From assembly GCF_006715485.1 (NCBI RefSeq), contig NZ_VFNH01000001.1, forward strand, positions 1,612,001-1,676,000: a stretch of 64,000 nt of DNA. Direction: 5' to 3'. The position numbers and the translations under genes were made by a program. Shown here piece after piece: positions 8,558 through 18,778 of this stretch (the first letter of the stretch is position 1; each line of letters starts with the position of its first letter). The stretch is from Herbaspirillum sp. SJZ107. GTDB taxonomy: Bacteria; Pseudomonadota; Gammaproteobacteria; Burkholderiales; Burkholderiaceae_D. Below the pieces are notes generated by a model that worked only from the letters and a program-made list of their open reading frames with translations, was not told the origin of the DNA and did no database searches.

Positions 8558-10819
8558 GTGATGGGCGTTCCGCCCGATCCATTTTTGCTCATGCCCGCAA
8601 TGCCACGTCACCGACTCCGCAACGCCTGCACCGCCGCTCCCTTCCTGCTGATCGCACCCGTCGCCGCACTGGCGCAATCGGTCGTGCCGCCCGATGCCGC
8701 ACCTGCCGACAAGCCGGTCAGCACCGACAGCGCGCCGGCAAAGAAGGAGGCGATCCAGACCGTCAACGTGAAGGGCGCCGCCGCCAGCTACGACGCGCGC
8801 CGCGACGACACCGCCAGCAAGACGGTCATGAGCGCCGACGAGATCCGCAAGTTCGGCGACGACAACATCTTCGACGTTCTCAAGCGAGCGCCCGGCGTCA
8901 CGGTCACCGGCAAGACCTTGCGCATGCGCGGCCTGGGCGCCGGCTATACCCAGATCCTGGTCAACGGCGACCGCCCGCCGCCCGGCTTCTCGCTCGATGC
9001 CCTGACGCCTGACCAGATCGAGCGCATCGAGATCGTGCGTGCGGCCAGCGCCGAATTCTCGATGCAGTCGATCGCCGGCACCATCAACGTGGTGCTGCGC
9101 AAGGTCGTCAGCAAGCCGCAGCGCGACCTGCGCCTGAGCGTCCTGCGCTCGCAGGAAAGCCGCAACGTGGCCGCGGGCGGCACGCTGGGCGACCGCAAGG
9201 GCAACCTGTCCTATTTCCTGAACGGCAGCCTGTACGCCGGCGAGAACGCCTTCACCAATCGCAGCGCCGATTACTTCTATGCGCCGGACGGCACTCTGGT
9301 GCAGGCGCGCGAGACGCCGTATGCAGGCGCAGGCAATTACCGCGGCATCGGGCTGTTCCCGCGCCTGTCGTGGAAACTCGAGAACGGCGACGAACTGAAC
9401 CTGTCGGCGGGGCTGCAGGCGACGCGCTCGACCTGGGGCGGGAATACCTTCAACACCAACCTGGTGGGCAGCTTCCCGGACCCGGACTACGTCGAGTACT
9501 ACCAGAGTTCGCCCACCAGCAGCCGCATGCAGCGGGTCGAGGGCAACTGGGTGGCCAAGCTGGCCGGCGGCAAGCTGGACCTGACCCTGTCGACCGAGCG
9601 CAACCGCAACACCAGCGACGCCTACAACGACCAGTACACGGCCGGGCGCGCGCTGCGCTTCCTGCGCGACTGGGACAGCGAAACCAACGGCCGCCGCAGC
9701 AGTTTCCGCGGCAAGTATGCGCGCTCGCTGGGCGAAGGCCATGCGCTGACGACCGGCTTCGACACCAGCGTCCAGACCAGCGACGAAGTGCGCGACCGCA
9801 ACGAGATGCTGGGAGCCGCCGCGCCGACCCACGTGGTCGAAACCTTCGCGCCGAAGATCACGCGCCTGGCCGGCTACCTGCAGGACGAGTGGAGCATCGA
9901 CAGGCAGATGTCGCTCTACCTGGGCGGACGCTGGGAAGGTGTCAAGATCGACAGCGAGGCGTCCGGCCTGGCGCCGACGCGTTCCAACAGCCACGTCCTG
10001 AGCCCCGTGGCCCAGGCCCTGTACAAGTTTTTCGGCGCCGACGGCAAGGCCAACGGCCGCCAGCTGCGCCTGGCCCTGACCCGCACCTACAAGGCGCCGA
10101 CCATCGATCAGCTGACCGCGCGCCGCTACGAATCGCCGCTGAATACCCGTTTCAATGCCGATTCCGCCGGCAACCCGGCGCTCCAGCCCGAACTGGCGAA
10201 AGGCCTCGACCTGACGTACGAGCACTTCCTGCCGCAGGGGGCGATGTTCTCGGCCAGCGCCTCGCGCCGCGACATCACCGATTACATCCGCACCCGCCTC
10301 GACCTCGATCCCGACGGCCGCTGGGTGTATCGCCCGGTCAACGACGGCGACGCGCTGGTGCGCTCGTTCGAGGCCGAGCTCAAGCTGCCGGGCAAGCTCC
10401 TGGCGGAGGCGGCGGCCGCCTTCGACCTGCGCGCGGCCGTGACCCGCAACTGGTCGGACGTGGCCTCGGTGCCGGGCCCCGGCAACCGGCTCGACGCCCA
10501 GACGCCGATGTCGGCCAACTTCGGCATCGACTGGCGCAAGGGCGACCTGAGCATGGGCGCCAGCCTGGCTTACCAGCAGGGCGGCTGGGTGCGCATCTCG
10601 GAAGCGCAGAGCCAGCACCAGCAGACCCGGCGCGACCTCGACGCCTTTGCGCTGTGGAAGCTGAACCCGCAGTACCAGCTGCGGCTGTCGGTGAACAACC
10701 TGCTCGGCATGGACAACGCGTCCGACCGCATCTACCAGGACGCGAGCGGCATCTCGCGCGAGATCGGACTCAGCCCGGGTTCGCCGCGGGTGGGCTTGAA
10801 CCTGGAGATGAAACTCTAA
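8558..10819 (+). CDS. TonB-dependent outer-membrane receptor
   Basis: This is a receptor of up to 753 residues for uptake of an unidentified ligand. A signal peptide (near LIAPVAALAQ) is followed by a plug domain: VMSADEIRKFGDDNIFDVLK, GVTVTGKTLRMRGLG and AEFSMQSIAGTINVVLRK. The long beta-barrel ends with a C-terminal PRVGLNLEMKL-type strand finishing in a hydrophobic residue. The start is uncertain between a GTG at 8558 and ATGs at 8561, 8591 and 8600; the signal peptide fits best with the later ones. No sigma/anti-sigma pair is adjacent. Its stop overlaps that of the convergent GGDEF-EAL gene by two bases. Confidence 0.92.
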   Translation: MMGVPPDPFLLMPAMPRHRLRNACTAAPFLLIAPVAALAQSVVPPDAAPADKPVSTDSAPAKKEAIQTVNVKGAAASYDARRDDTASKTVMSADEIRKFGDDNIFDVLKRAPGVTVTGKTLRMRGLGAGYTQILVNGDRPPPGFSLDALTPDQIERIEIVRAASAEFSMQSIAGTINVVLRKVVSKPQRDLRLSVLRSQESRNVAAGGTLGDRKGNLSYFLNGSLYAGENAFTNRSADYFYAPDGTLVQARETPYAGAGNYRGIGLFPRLSWKLENGDELNLSAGLQATRSTWGGNTFNTNLVGSFPDPDYVEYYQSSPTSSRMQRVEGNWVAKLAGGKLDLTLSTERNRNTSDAYNDQYTAGRALRFLRDWDSETNGRRSSFRGKYARSLGEGHALTTGFDTSVQTSDEVRDRNEMLGAAAPTHVVETFAPKITRLAGYLQDEWSIDRQMSLYLGGRWEGVKIDSEASGLAPTRSNSHVLSPVAQALYKFFGADGKANGRQLRLALTRTYKAPTIDQLTARRYESPLNTRFNADSAGNPALQPELAKGLDLTYEHFLPQGAMFSASASRRDITDYIRTRLDLDPDGRWVYRPVNDGDALVRSFEAELKLPGKLLAEAAAAFDLRAAVTRNWSDVASVPGPGNRLDAQTPMSANFGIDWRKGDLSMGASLAYQQGGWVRISEAQSQHQQTRRDLDAFALWKLNPQYQLRLSVNNLLGMDNASDRIYQDASGISREIGLSPGSPRVGLNLEMKL

Positions 10820-13197
10820 TCGGCCAGGCGCGTATCGCTCCCGACCATGCGCTCCAGCCGTTTCTGCGACACCGCCGGGCTGAAATAAAAGCCCTGCATC
10901 TCGTCGCAGCCGTGGTCGCGCAAGAAGTCGAGCTGCTCGCGCGTCTCGACGCCCTCGGCGATCACCTTCAGCTTCAGGTTGTGGCCGAGGGCGATGATGG
11001 CGCGCGTGATCACGGCGTCGCCGTCGCCGACGTCGTTCAGGAAGGAACGGTCGATCTTGATGTAGTCGACCGGGAAATTCTGCAGGCGGCTCAGGCTCGA
11101 ATAGCCGGTGCCGAAGTCGTCGATCGACAGGCGCACGCCGAGCGCTTTCAGGCCCGCCAGCGCCTGCAGCGCGTCGTCCGGGTGGTCCATCAGCTGGCTT
11201 TCGGTCACCTCCAGCTCCAGGCTGGCCGGGCGTACGCCGTGGCGCTGCAGGGTGGCGCCCAGGCGGTCGACGAACTGGCGCTGGCGCAGCTGGCGCGCCG
11301 ACAGGTTCACCGAGATCACGAAGCCATCCATGCCGAGCGCGTCCAGCGCGCGCAGCGCGCCGCAGGCTTCGTCGATCACCCATTCGCCCAGCGGGACGAT
11401 GAGTCCGGTCTCTTCGGCCACCGGAATGAAGCGTTCCGGCGCCATCAGCCCATGCTCGGGATGGTGCCAGCGCACCAGCGCCTCGGCACCCACGACCTTG
11501 CCGCTGCGCAGGTCGACCTTGGGCTGGTAGCCCAGCCGCAGCTCGCCGTTGCCGATGGCGCGGCCGAGGCCGGCCTCGAGCTGGAGGTGCTGGTGCACCA
11601 CGCGGTTCAGTTCTTCCGAATAGAACTGGCAATTGTTCTTGCCGAGGGTCTTGGCGTGGTACATGGCGGCGTCGGCGGCGCGCATGATGCGGTCGACCGT
11701 GTCGCCGTCGCGCGGGAACAGGCTGACGCCGATGCTGGCGCCACTCGCGATTTCCTGGCCGGCGGCGTGGATCGGCTGCTCGATGGCGTGCCGGATCCGT
11801 TCCATCATGTCGCCGATGTGGGTGACGCTCGGCTGGTCGCGGATCACGACCACGAACTCGTCGCCGCCCATGCGCGCCACGGTATCGTCTTCGCGCACGT
11901 TGTCGCGCAGGCGGTCGGCGATCGCATGCAGCACCGCATCGCCGGCATCGTGGCCGAAGCTGTCGTTGATGTACTTGAAATTGTCGAGGTCGAGGAAGGC
12001 CAGCGCGCCGAGCGTGGCATCGCGCAGGGCGTCGTCGATGGCATGCCTGAGCTGTTCCTGCAGCAGGGTGCGGTTGGCCAGGCCGGTCAACGGGTCGTGG
12101 TGGGCCAGGTGGTGCAGGCGCCGCTCGTAGTGGCGGGCTTCGGTGATGTCGTTCATCACGGCCACGAAGTGCGTGACCCGGTTCTCCTGGCTGGCGACAG
12201 GGTCGATCCGCACTTCGTTCCAGAACACCTCGCCGTTCTTGTGGCGGGTGCGGACCACCGCGCGCACGCTCTCGCAGCGCCGCAGGGCGTCGTCGATGCG
12301 GCGATGCTCGTCGGTATCGCAGCCTTCAACGCGCATGAAGCGCGGATCGCGGCCCTTGATCTCGGCCAGCGTGTAGCCGGTCAGCTGTTCGAACGCCGGG
12401 TTGACGTACTCGATGCGAATTGCGCCACTCTCGCGGCAGGTGATCAGGATCGCGTTGACGCTGGAAAAAATGGCGCGCTCGCGCACCCGCAGGTCGCGTT
12501 CGGCCTGCTTGCGCTTTGAAATGTCGAGCCCGGTACCGAAGATGCACGGCAGGTCGCCCAGGCTGGTGCGGGCGCAATGGAACAGGTAGGGGGCGCGCTT
12601 GCCGTGCTTGCCGACCAGGTCGGCCTCGTGCATGGTGGGGCCGTCGGCGAAGGTATCCAGGATCTTCTGCACGATCAGCGGACGCTCGGCCTCGTCGAAG
12701 AAACACTGGACATCGGTGCGCGTCATTTCCTCGCTGGTGCGTTCCAGCGCCGTTTCGAGCTGGCGGTTCCACAGCAGCAGGTGGCCGCTCTGGTCGATCA
12801 CGTAGAACGCGCAGGGCAGGCTTTCGATAATCTCTTCGAGCGCCAGGTCCTGGATCAGCGCATAGCGCGGCGGCACGATGCCGGTGCGCGGCACCACGAT
12901 CACGCTGTAGGCGCGCGGGCCGCCGCTGTCGAAGGATTGCGGGGCGATCGTGATGCGTACCGGCAGGGCCTTGCCGTCGGCGCAGCGCAGGCTGCCGGCG
13001 AATTCGGCGTCGGCGCGCGCCGCCATCGGCAAGGATGGATCGCCGGGCCGGTCGAAGGCGAGGATGCGCTCGATCGCCTGGCCTGCGAGGTCGCGCGGCG
13101 TGAACCCGGCCAGCTTTTCGCAGGCTTTGTTCCACGTAGTGATGATGCCGTCTTCGCCGACGACGAAGACGGCCAAGGGCAAGGGTGAGGGGTTCAT
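10816..13197 (-). CDS. PAS-GGDEF-EAL cyclic di-GMP signalling protein
   Basis: This is a soluble 793-residue protein. Three PAS-type sensor domains cover about residues 5-110, 115-230 and 240-355 (GIITTWNKACEKLAGF, YVIDQSGHLLLWNRQLE and IEYVNPAFEQLTGYT). A GGDEF domain (MGGDEFVVV) follows at about 365-530. An EAL domain ends the protein, with intact EALVRWHHPEHG, DDFGTGYSSL and KIDRSF motifs. Both catalytic signatures look active, so it could make or degrade cyclic di-GMP. No membrane segments are seen. The EAL metal-site residues suggest that phosphodiesterase activity is likely. Confidence 0.95.
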   Translation of the reverse strand: MNPSPLPLAVFVVGEDGIITTWNKACEKLAGFTPRDLAGQAIERILAFDRPGDPSLPMAARADAEFAGSLRCADGKALPVRITIAPQSFDSGGPRAYSVIVVPRTGIVPPRYALIQDLALEEIIESLPCAFYVIDQSGHLLLWNRQLETALERTSEEMTRTDVQCFFDEAERPLIVQKILDTFADGPTMHEADLVGKHGKRAPYLFHCARTSLGDLPCIFGTGLDISKRKQAERDLRVRERAIFSSVNAILITCRESGAIRIEYVNPAFEQLTGYTLAEIKGRDPRFMRVEGCDTDEHRRIDDALRRCESVRAVVRTRHKNGEVFWNEVRIDPVASQENRVTHFVAVMNDITEARHYERRLHHLAHHDPLTGLANRTLLQEQLRHAIDDALRDATLGALAFLDLDNFKYINDSFGHDAGDAVLHAIADRLRDNVREDDTVARMGGDEFVVVIRDQPSVTHIGDMMERIRHAIEQPIHAAGQEIASGASIGVSLFPRDGDTVDRIMRAADAAMYHAKTLGKNNCQFYSEELNRVVHQHLQLEAGLGRAIGNGELRLGYQPKVDLRSGKVVGAEALVRWHHPEHGLMAPERFIPVAEETGLIVPLGEWVIDEACGALRALDALGMDGFVISVNLSARQLRQRQFVDRLGATLQRHGVRPASLELEVTESQLMDHPDDALQALAGLKALGVRLSIDDFGTGYSSLSRLQNFPVDYIKIDRSFLNDVGDGDAVITRAIIALGHNLKLKVIAEGVETREQLDFLRDHGCDEMQGFYFSPAVSQKRLERMVGSDTRLAD

Positions 13198-13324
13198 CGC
13201 GGGCGCTCCGCTGGACTGTGTCCCTCCGCGCTGGAAGGGCAGGCAGTTATGCGGCCATCATAACGCAGCGAACCTGTTCATGATCGCCGGGCGCGTAGCG
13301 TGCGCAGCCATCCCCCGGCAACGA

Positions 13325-14083
13325 TCAGGCGGCCTTTTCCGCGCACGGTTGCAGGATGCGTTCGTGCAATTCGGGTTCCGCATCGGCATACAGCTTGACG
13401 ACCGTCGAGGTGCGCGTGCCATAGCCCGGGATCTCGATGCAGACGGCCGACAACTGGCGCTCGACCTCGATCGGCACGCCGGTGTCGGGCAGGCGCAGGT
13501 CGGGTGCGCGCGTGGTGTCGGCCAGCATCTCGAAATAGGCTTCCTCGGGCGCACCTTGCAGCAGCAGGCTGGCGAAAGCCGCCTTGGTGCGCAGGACTTT
13601 CGGCCAGGGCGCATCGAGCAGGCCGTTCGAGATGCCGTAGATGCCGGGTTCGAGCGCCTTGCCGTTGCGCGCATCGGCGTCGCCGCGGTTCGAGAACCAG
13701 TACAGGCCGTCGCGGTCGCCCAGCACCAGGTTGAAGCCGTTGTAGGCGCCGGCGCCGGGGGCGATGCGGGCCAGGTAGGCCGGCGCGTCGAGATCGCCCT
13801 TCAGGTAATCGGCAACCAGGGCGCCGCGCGTGGGCGCGTCGTCGCGCTGCTCGGCGGGGGCGCGGATATTCGTCAGCGCGGCGAACCTGGGGCCGTGCGG
13901 ACCGTGGCGCGTCACGCCCATCCAGCTGCCGCCGCCCTGCAAATCGCGCCCGGCGATGATGTCGGGGTTGTCGGGCCAGGGGCCGGCCGGGGTGGCCGGG
14001 CGGTCATAGAATTCGTCGCGGTTGGCGCAGGCGATCACCGGCACGCCGGGGATCACACGCCACGCGAAAACAATCAGGCACAT
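13325..14083 (-). CDS. TANGO2/NRDE family protein
   Basis: This 252-residue protein begins MCLIVFAW and carries ACANRDEFYDRP, the NRDE signature, followed by GGSWMGVTRHG and FAALTNIR, all typical. The N-terminal cysteine suggests an Ntn-hydrolase-like fold. Eukaryotic TANGO2 is tied to lipid or heme handling; the bacterial role is open. It overlaps the upstream DUF4936 gene by ten bases and probably shares a transcript with ygfZ. Confidence 0.9.
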   Translation of the reverse strand: MCLIVFAWRVIPGVPVIACANRDEFYDRPATPAGPWPDNPDIIAGRDLQGGGSWMGVTRHGPHGPRFAALTNIRAPAEQRDDAPTRGALVADYLKGDLDAPAYLARIAPGAGAYNGFNLVLGDRDGLYWFSNRGDADARNGKALEPGIYGISNGLLDAPWPKVLRTKAAFASLLLQGAPEEAYFEMLADTTRAPDLRLPDTGVPIEVERQLSAVCIEIPGYGTRTSTVVKLYADAEPELHERILQPCAEKAA

Positions 14084-14382
14084 GGGTTCAGGTCCATAAA
14101 AACTTCGGCGCGGCGCGGACCCGTGATGAGGGCATCGAGTCCTGCATCGCGTGCAGCTTGCTCGAGCGCGGCGCCAAAGGCGTCGTCGGTAGACGGGTAG
14201 ACTTCCATCCAGGTTTGCAGGCCGTCGCGGATTTCCGGACGGCGCTTCAGTTGCGGCACCACGGCGTGGCGCGCGGCGAGTGCAGCCTGCAGGGCACGCA
14301 CGCGCGGTTCGAGCGCGGCGCTGTCCTGCTCGCGCACTTTATAGTAGACGTACAGGTCGATCATGGCCGGTGCGCTGGGCAT
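14074..14382 (-). CDS. DUF4936 family protein
   Basis: This protein of 96-102 residues begins either at 14382 (MPSAPAMIDLYVYYK) or, more probably by family pattern, at MIDLYVYYKV (14364). The body LEPRVRALQAALAARHAV and EVYPSTDDAFGAALEQAA fit the small DUF4936 family of Betaproteobacteria. Function unknown. It sits three bases after the ygfZ stop and overlaps the TANGO2-like gene, so translational coupling is likely. Confidence 0.75.
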   Translation of the reverse strand: MPSAPAMIDLYVYYKVREQDSAALEPRVRALQAALAARHAVVPQLKRRPEIRDGLQTWMEVYPSTDDAFGAALEQAARDAGLDALITGPRRAEVFMDLNPCA

Positions 14383-14385
14383 GCG

Positions 14386-15450
14386 TCAGGCATCGATCGC
14401 ATCGAGCGCATACGGCAGCGGCAGGAAGGACAGCGCGGTGCCGCCGGCCGAACCGTGGCGCACCTCGCTGTCGATCGCGGCCAGCTTGATTTCCACCAGC
14501 ACGTCGGCACCGCCGGCGCCGTTCGGCGCGGCATTCACGATCATGCCGCAGGGCTGGTCGGGGTCGTCGCTCGAAAACACCTCGTCGCCGGGGCGCGCGG
14601 CGGCATTGTCCAGCGTCGCCAGCGCCATGCGGCGCTTGAGTTTGCCGAGGTACTGGCTGCGGGCGACGATTTCCTGGCCCGGGTAGCATCCCTTGCGGAA
14701 ATTGACGCCGCCGATCAGCTCGAAGTTGACCATCTGCGGCACGAATTGTTCCTGGGTCGGCTGGCTCACCTGCGGCACGCCGGCGTGGATGGCAGCCAGC
14801 TGCCAGGCAGCGTTGCCGCCCAGGGCCAGCTGTTCGCGCAGCGCAAGCAGGGCGGCAGCGGCGGTCTCGGCCGAGGTCAGCCACAGGTAGCGCGGGGCGC
14901 CAAAGGCGTCGGCCAGGCGCAGCACGGTACCGGCGGCGCCATCCACCTTGGCATACGGCGCCGCCGGCAGCTCGGGCACGTGGGCGCGCAGCGCGCTTTC
15001 CGCCTTGGCGCCGCCGAGGCCGAGCACGGCCACGCGCTGCGCTTCCTCGGTGGCGTCGCGCAGCTTGGCCTTGGCGCGCAGCACGAACATCGACAGGCGC
15101 TTCTGCAGCGGCGCCTGGATCGCGCGCGGCAACTGCAGATAGATGCCGTCCGCATCCTTCCACATCAGGAAGGTGGCCATCAGCCGGCCTTTCGGGGTGC
15201 AGTAGCCGGCCAGGCGGACTTCGCCCATGCCGAGGTGCTCGACGTCGTTGGTCAGCTGGTTGTGCAGGAAGGAGGCAGCATCGTCGCCGGCCACGCCGAT
15301 CAGGCCCAGGTCGGTGACCGGGGCCACGAAACCGGCGGCCAGGTCGGCCGCGCTCAGTACGCGGCCGAAGTCTTCGATCTGGGTGGCTTCGTCGGGATGG
15401 AAGCGGGCGCCGAGCGGCGACAAATGGTCGATCCAGGGATTCATGCTCAT
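14386..15450 (-). CDS. ygfZ: YgfZ, folate-binding Fe-S cluster protein
   Basis: This 354-residue member of the YgfZ/GcvT-like family helps assembly or repair of iron-sulfur enzymes using a folate. The defining motif KGCYPGQEIVAR, with its conserved cysteine, lies about two-thirds through. FLHNQLTNDVEHL and GYCTPKGRLMATF near residues 60-95 are also conserved. It is divergent from mltG, the common arrangement in Burkholderiales, with DUF4936 and TANGO2-like genes downstream. It is relevant to the Fe-S-rich formate dehydrogenase elsewhere in the window. Confidence 0.94.
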   Translation of the reverse strand: MSMNPWIDHLSPLGARFHPDEATQIEDFGRVLSAADLAAGFVAPVTDLGLIGVAGDDAASFLHNQLTNDVEHLGMGEVRLAGYCTPKGRLMATFLMWKDADGIYLQLPRAIQAPLQKRLSMFVLRAKAKLRDATEEAQRVAVLGLGGAKAESALRAHVPELPAAPYAKVDGAAGTVLRLADAFGAPRYLWLTSAETAAAALLALREQLALGGNAAWQLAAIHAGVPQVSQPTQEQFVPQMVNFELIGGVNFRKGCYPGQEIVARSQYLGKLKRRMALATLDNAAARPGDEVFSSDDPDQPCGMIVNAAPNGAGGADVLVEIKLAAIDSEVRHGSAGGTALSFLPLPYALDAIDA

Positions 15451-15546
15451 AGGGCTACAATACGCGGGTTATTATTGCTGATTACTTATGGCGAATGACT
15501 TACTAATAACGCAGCAGGGCTATATCATTACGGGCTCATTATAGAG

Positions 15547-16650
15547 ATGTCGACAAAATCGCGCCGGGGACGGCGTAAAAACAAACCCTCGAGCATGGCA
15601 TTCTTAAAAAAACTCATCGTGTCAGGTGTAATCGTATCGGTCGCGGCCGTCGCCGGCTTCCAGTGGTGGGCCGGCCGCCCGCTGACCAGCGCAAGCGCGG
15701 GCGCCGCGGTCATCCCCTTTGCGATCGCACCCGGCAGCGGCGTCGGCGGCGCCACCCAGCAGATGGCGGCAGCCGGCGTGCCCCTCAATGCCTTCCTGTT
15801 CGGCGTGCTGGCGCGCGTGACCGGCAAGGCCGGCCAGATCAAGGCCGGCAGCTACGAGCTGAAGCCCGATACCTCGCCGCGGCGCCTGCTGACCCAGCTG
15901 GTGCGCGGCGAGTTCGCCCAGGAATCGCTGACCATCATCGAAGGCTGGACCTTCCGCCAGATGCGCCAGACGGTCGATGCCGCCCCCAACCTGAAGCACG
16001 ATACCGCCAGGCTGACCGACCAGGAACTGCTGGCCAAGGTGGCCGGCGCGGATGCGAAGTTCGCCGGTCCCGAGGGCCTGTTCTTCCCGGATACCTACCT
16101 GTTCGCCAAGAACGCCAGCGACCTGACCATCTACAAGCAGGCGCACGAGATGATGATGAAGCGCCTGAACGCGGCCTGGGAAAAGCGCGAGCCGGGCTTG
16201 CCGTACAAGGACCCGTACCAGGCGCTGGTGATGGCCTCGCTGGTGGAAAAGGAGACCGGCCAGAAGGGCGAACGCGCGATGATCGCCGGGGTCTTCGTGA
16301 ACCGCCTCAAGACCGGCATGCTGCTGCAGACCGACCCGTCGGTCATCTACGGCATCGGTCCGAAATACGACGGCAAGATCCACAAGAAGGATCTCGAGAC
16401 CGACACCCCGTACAACACCTATACGCGGGCGGGCCTGCCGCCGACGCCGATCGCGCTGCCGGGCGTGCAGTCGCTGGCGGCGGCGCTGGCGCCGGCCAAG
16501 ACCGAAGCCCTGTATTTCGTGTCGCGCGGCGACGGCACCAGCCATTTCTCGGCCAACCTGAACGAGCATAACAAGGCGGTCGACCAGTATATCCGCAGTA
16601 GCGGCAGTAGCGGCAGTAGCGGCAGCAGCGACAAGCGCTCCAATCAATAA
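15547..16650 (+). CDS. mltG: MltG, endolytic murein transglycosylase
   Basis: This 367-residue inner-membrane protein cuts nascent glycan strands and sets their length. One membrane helix (about residues 18-40) is followed by a LysM-like part and the YceG/MltG domain, with [11 protein letters not shown], the catalytic-glutamate segment [31 protein letters not shown] and the end [17 protein letters not shown]. The C-terminus has a short [10 protein letters not shown] repeat caused by a nine-base DNA repeat. An internal ATG at 15595 is a possible start. It lies in an operon with tmk, holB and pilZ. Confidence 0.95.
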   Translation: MSTKSRRGRRKNKPSSMAFLKKLIVSGVIVSVAAVAGFQWWAGRPLTSASAGAAVIPFAIAPGSGVGGATQQMAAAGVPLNAFLFGVLARVTGKAGQIKAGSYELKPDTSPRRLLTQLVRGEFAQESLTIIEGWTFRQMRQTVDAAPNLKHDTARLTDQELLAKVAGADAKFAGPEGLFFPDTYLFAKNASDLTIYKQAHEMMMKRLNAAWEKREPGLPYKDPYQALVMASLVEKETGQKGERAMIAGVFVNRLKTGMLLQTDPSVIYGIGPKYDGKIHKKDLETDTPYNTYTRAGLPPTPIALPGVQSLAAALAPAKTEALYFVSRGDGTSHFSANLNEHNKAVDQYIRSSGSSGSSGSSDKRSNQ

Positions 16651-16669
16651 GCGAATAAAAGAAGCAACC

Positions 16670-17305
16670 ATGAATAGTAGTGACCAGGTGAGCAAGGCGC
16701 GCGGGCGTTTCATCACCTTCGAAGGCATCGACGGCGCCGGCAAGTCGACCCACATCGGCTTCATCACCGAGTACCTGAAACGCGCCGGCAAGACCGTGGT
16801 CTCCTCGCGCGAACCGGGCGGCACGCCGCTCGGCGAAAAACTGCGCGACCTGCTGCTGCACGAAAAGATGCACCTCGAGACCGAGGCTTTGCTGATGTTC
16901 GCCAGCCGGCGCGAACACATCGCCCAGGTGATCGAGCCGGCGCTGATGCGCGGTGACTGGGTGCTGTCCGACCGCTTCACCGATGCCAGCTTCGCCTACC
17001 AGGGCGGCGGCCGCGGCATGGACCGTGCCAGGATGGAGGGGCTGGAACAGTGGGTGCATCCGCACCTGCAGCCCGACCTGACCCTGCTGTTCGACGTGCC
17101 GCTCGAGGTGGCGCGTGCGCGGCTCGACGCCACCCGCACGCTGGACAAGTTCGAGCAGGAAGAAGCCGACTTTTTCGGGCGCGTCCGCAATGAGTACCTG
17201 CGCCGCGCAGCGGCATGCCCGGAACGCATCGTGGTGATCGACTCGACGCAGTCGATCGACGACGTTCGTGAAGCGCTCTTGTCAGCGCTGGAGAAACTGG
17301 TGTGA
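16670..17305 (+). CDS. tmk: Thymidylate kinase
   Basis: This 211-residue kinase converts dTMP to dTDP. The P-loop [11 protein letters not shown] is near residue 17, the DR(F) motif is in [18 protein letters not shown], and [10 protein letters not shown] binds nucleotide. The length is normal. The stop overlaps the start of holB (GTG/TGA), so the two are translationally coupled. Confidence 0.97.
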   Translation: MNSSDQVSKARGRFITFEGIDGAGKSTHIGFITEYLKRAGKTVVSSREPGGTPLGEKLRDLLLHEKMHLETEALLMFASRREHIAQVIEPALMRGDWVLSDRFTDASFAYQGGGRGMDRARMEGLEQWVHPHLQPDLTLLFDVPLEVARARLDATRTLDKFEQEEADFFGRVRNEYLRRAAACPERIVVIDSTQSIDDVREALLSALEKLV

Positions 17306-18342
17306 GCGGCATGATCTACCCATGGCAGGAAGCGGCCTGGGACCAGCTGCAACAGATGCGCGTGCGCCTGCCGCATGCGATCCTGTTCTACGGCCCGGCC
17401 GGCATCGGCAAGGCTGATTTCCTGGAAGCTTTTGCCCAAGCCCTATTGTGCGAAAACGTGCGTCCCGATGGACGCGCCTGCGGTACCTGCGCGTCCTGCG
17501 GCTGGTTCGCCCAAGGCAACCATCCGGATTACCGCCGCGTGCGCCCGGAAGCGCTGGAAGACGAGGTGCCCACGGCCGAGGGAGACGACGCCGCGGCTGG
17601 CGATGGCGACAAGAAGTCGAAATCGTCGAAAACCGCCTCGAAGGACATCAAGATCGAGCAGGTGCGCGCGCTGGCCGACTTCATGAACATCTCGACCCAC
17701 CGCCAGGGCTTGCGGGTGGTCGTGCTGTATCCGGCCGAAGCGCTCAACATGCCGGCCAGCAACGCGTTGCTGAAAACGCTGGAAGAGCCGCCGCCCGGCA
17801 CGGTGTTCCTGCTGGCTTCCAACGGCCTCGACCGGCTGCTGCCGACGATCCTGTCGCGCTGCCGCAAGTTCGCGCTGCCGACACCCGACCACTCCAGCGC
17901 CCTGGCCTGGCTGCAGGCCCAGGGCGTGAACGACGCCGACGGCTGGCTGCGCGAACAGGGCGGGGCGCCGCTGGCGGCGCTGGCCCAGGCCGAGAACGGC
18001 AGCCGCGAAGAGCTCGACACCCTGCTGCAGATCCTGGCGCAACCCAGCATCGATAGCGCGTTGCGCGCCGCCGATAAGCTGAGCAAGGCGCCGCTGGCAA
18101 ATCTTGTGGCATGGCAGCAGCGCTGGCTTTATGACGTATTTTCGTACAAGCTCTCCGGCACGATCCGCTATTATCCGCGTTACCAGCGCGAACTCGCGGC
18201 GCTGGCCGGCCGGGTGTCGACGCCCGGGCTGATGCGCGCGATCAAGTCTGCCAACGAACGCCGCGCAGTGGCGGATCACCCGTTGTCGCCGAAACTGTTT
18301 GTGGAAGACATGTTGCTTGATTACACTGCATGCTGCAGCTGA
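17302..18342 (+). CDS. holB: DNA polymerase III subunit delta-prime
   Basis: This is a 346-residue clamp-loader subunit. It has a P-loop-like [11 protein letters not shown], a zinc module CGTCASC with an upstream [11 protein letters not shown], and the AAA sensor segment [18 protein letters not shown] followed by TILSRCRKF. An acidic, lysine-rich insert (about 95-115) is lineage-specific. The start is GTG at 17302, overlapping tmk; an ATG three codons on is possible. It ends 36 bases before pilZ. Confidence 0.96.
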   Translation: MSGMIYPWQEAAWDQLQQMRVRLPHAILFYGPAGIGKADFLEAFAQALLCENVRPDGRACGTCASCGWFAQGNHPDYRRVRPEALEDEVPTAEGDDAAAGDGDKKSKSSKTASKDIKIEQVRALADFMNISTHRQGLRVVVLYPAEALNMPASNALLKTLEEPPPGTVFLLASNGLDRLLPTILSRCRKFALPTPDHSSALAWLQAQGVNDADGWLREQGGAPLAALAQAENGSREELDTLLQILAQPSIDSALRAADKLSKAPLANLVAWQQRWLYDVFSYKLSGTIRYYPRYQRELAALAGRVSTPGLMRAIKSANERRAVADHPLSPKLFVEDMLLDYTACCS

Positions 18343-18378
18343 CAACCCGCGCTGCGCCGAACCGATGAAAGGAATCCG

Positions 18379-18756
18379 ATGAGCGGCTTGACCGTGGACC
18401 CGAACGCCGCGCAGGCACCGCGCCCGTCCGTGCTGTCGCTGGCCATCAAGGAAAAGGCGGCGCTGTACGCCGCCTACATGCCTTTCCTGAAGAACGGCGG
18501 CATGTTCGTGCCGACCACCAAGCCCTACAAGATCGGCGACGAAATCTACCTGATCCTGTCCCTGATGGACGATCCCAACAAATACCCGATCGCCGGCAAG
18601 GTCGCCTGGATCACGCCGGCCGGCGCCAACAACAACAAGGCGCAGGGCATCGGCGTGCATTTCCCGGCCGACGAGACCGGCCAGCGCGCCAAGCTGCGCA
18701 TCGAAGAAATCCTGGGTGCCGCGCTGCGTTCCTCGCGGGCGACCCATACGCTCTAA
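18379..18756 (+). CDS. pilZ: Type IV pilus PilZ-domain protein
   Basis: This 125-residue protein fits the pilus-biogenesis PilZ: SVLSLAIKEKAALYAAYMPF, then GGMFVPTTKPYKIGDEIYL and GKVAWITPAG. This branch lacks the RxxxR motif used by cyclic di-GMP-binding PilZ domains; it acts through FimX/PilB-type partners in type IV pilus assembly. Its position after holB is conserved across Beta- and Gammaproteobacteria. Confidence 0.92.
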   Translation: MSGLTVDPNAAQAPRPSVLSLAIKEKAALYAAYMPFLKNGGMFVPTTKPYKIGDEIYLILSLMDDPNKYPIAGKVAWITPAGANNNKAQGIGVHFPADETGQRAKLRIEEILGAALRSSRATHTL

Positions 18757-18778
18757 TTTCCCCACGTTCTTTCTTTTT

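Noticed and set aside
8495..12519. Very long overlapping frames (1,045 residues minus, 1,049 residues plus)
   Set aside because: High GC makes long spurious frames; the TonB receptor and GGDEF-EAL frames carry all the motifs.
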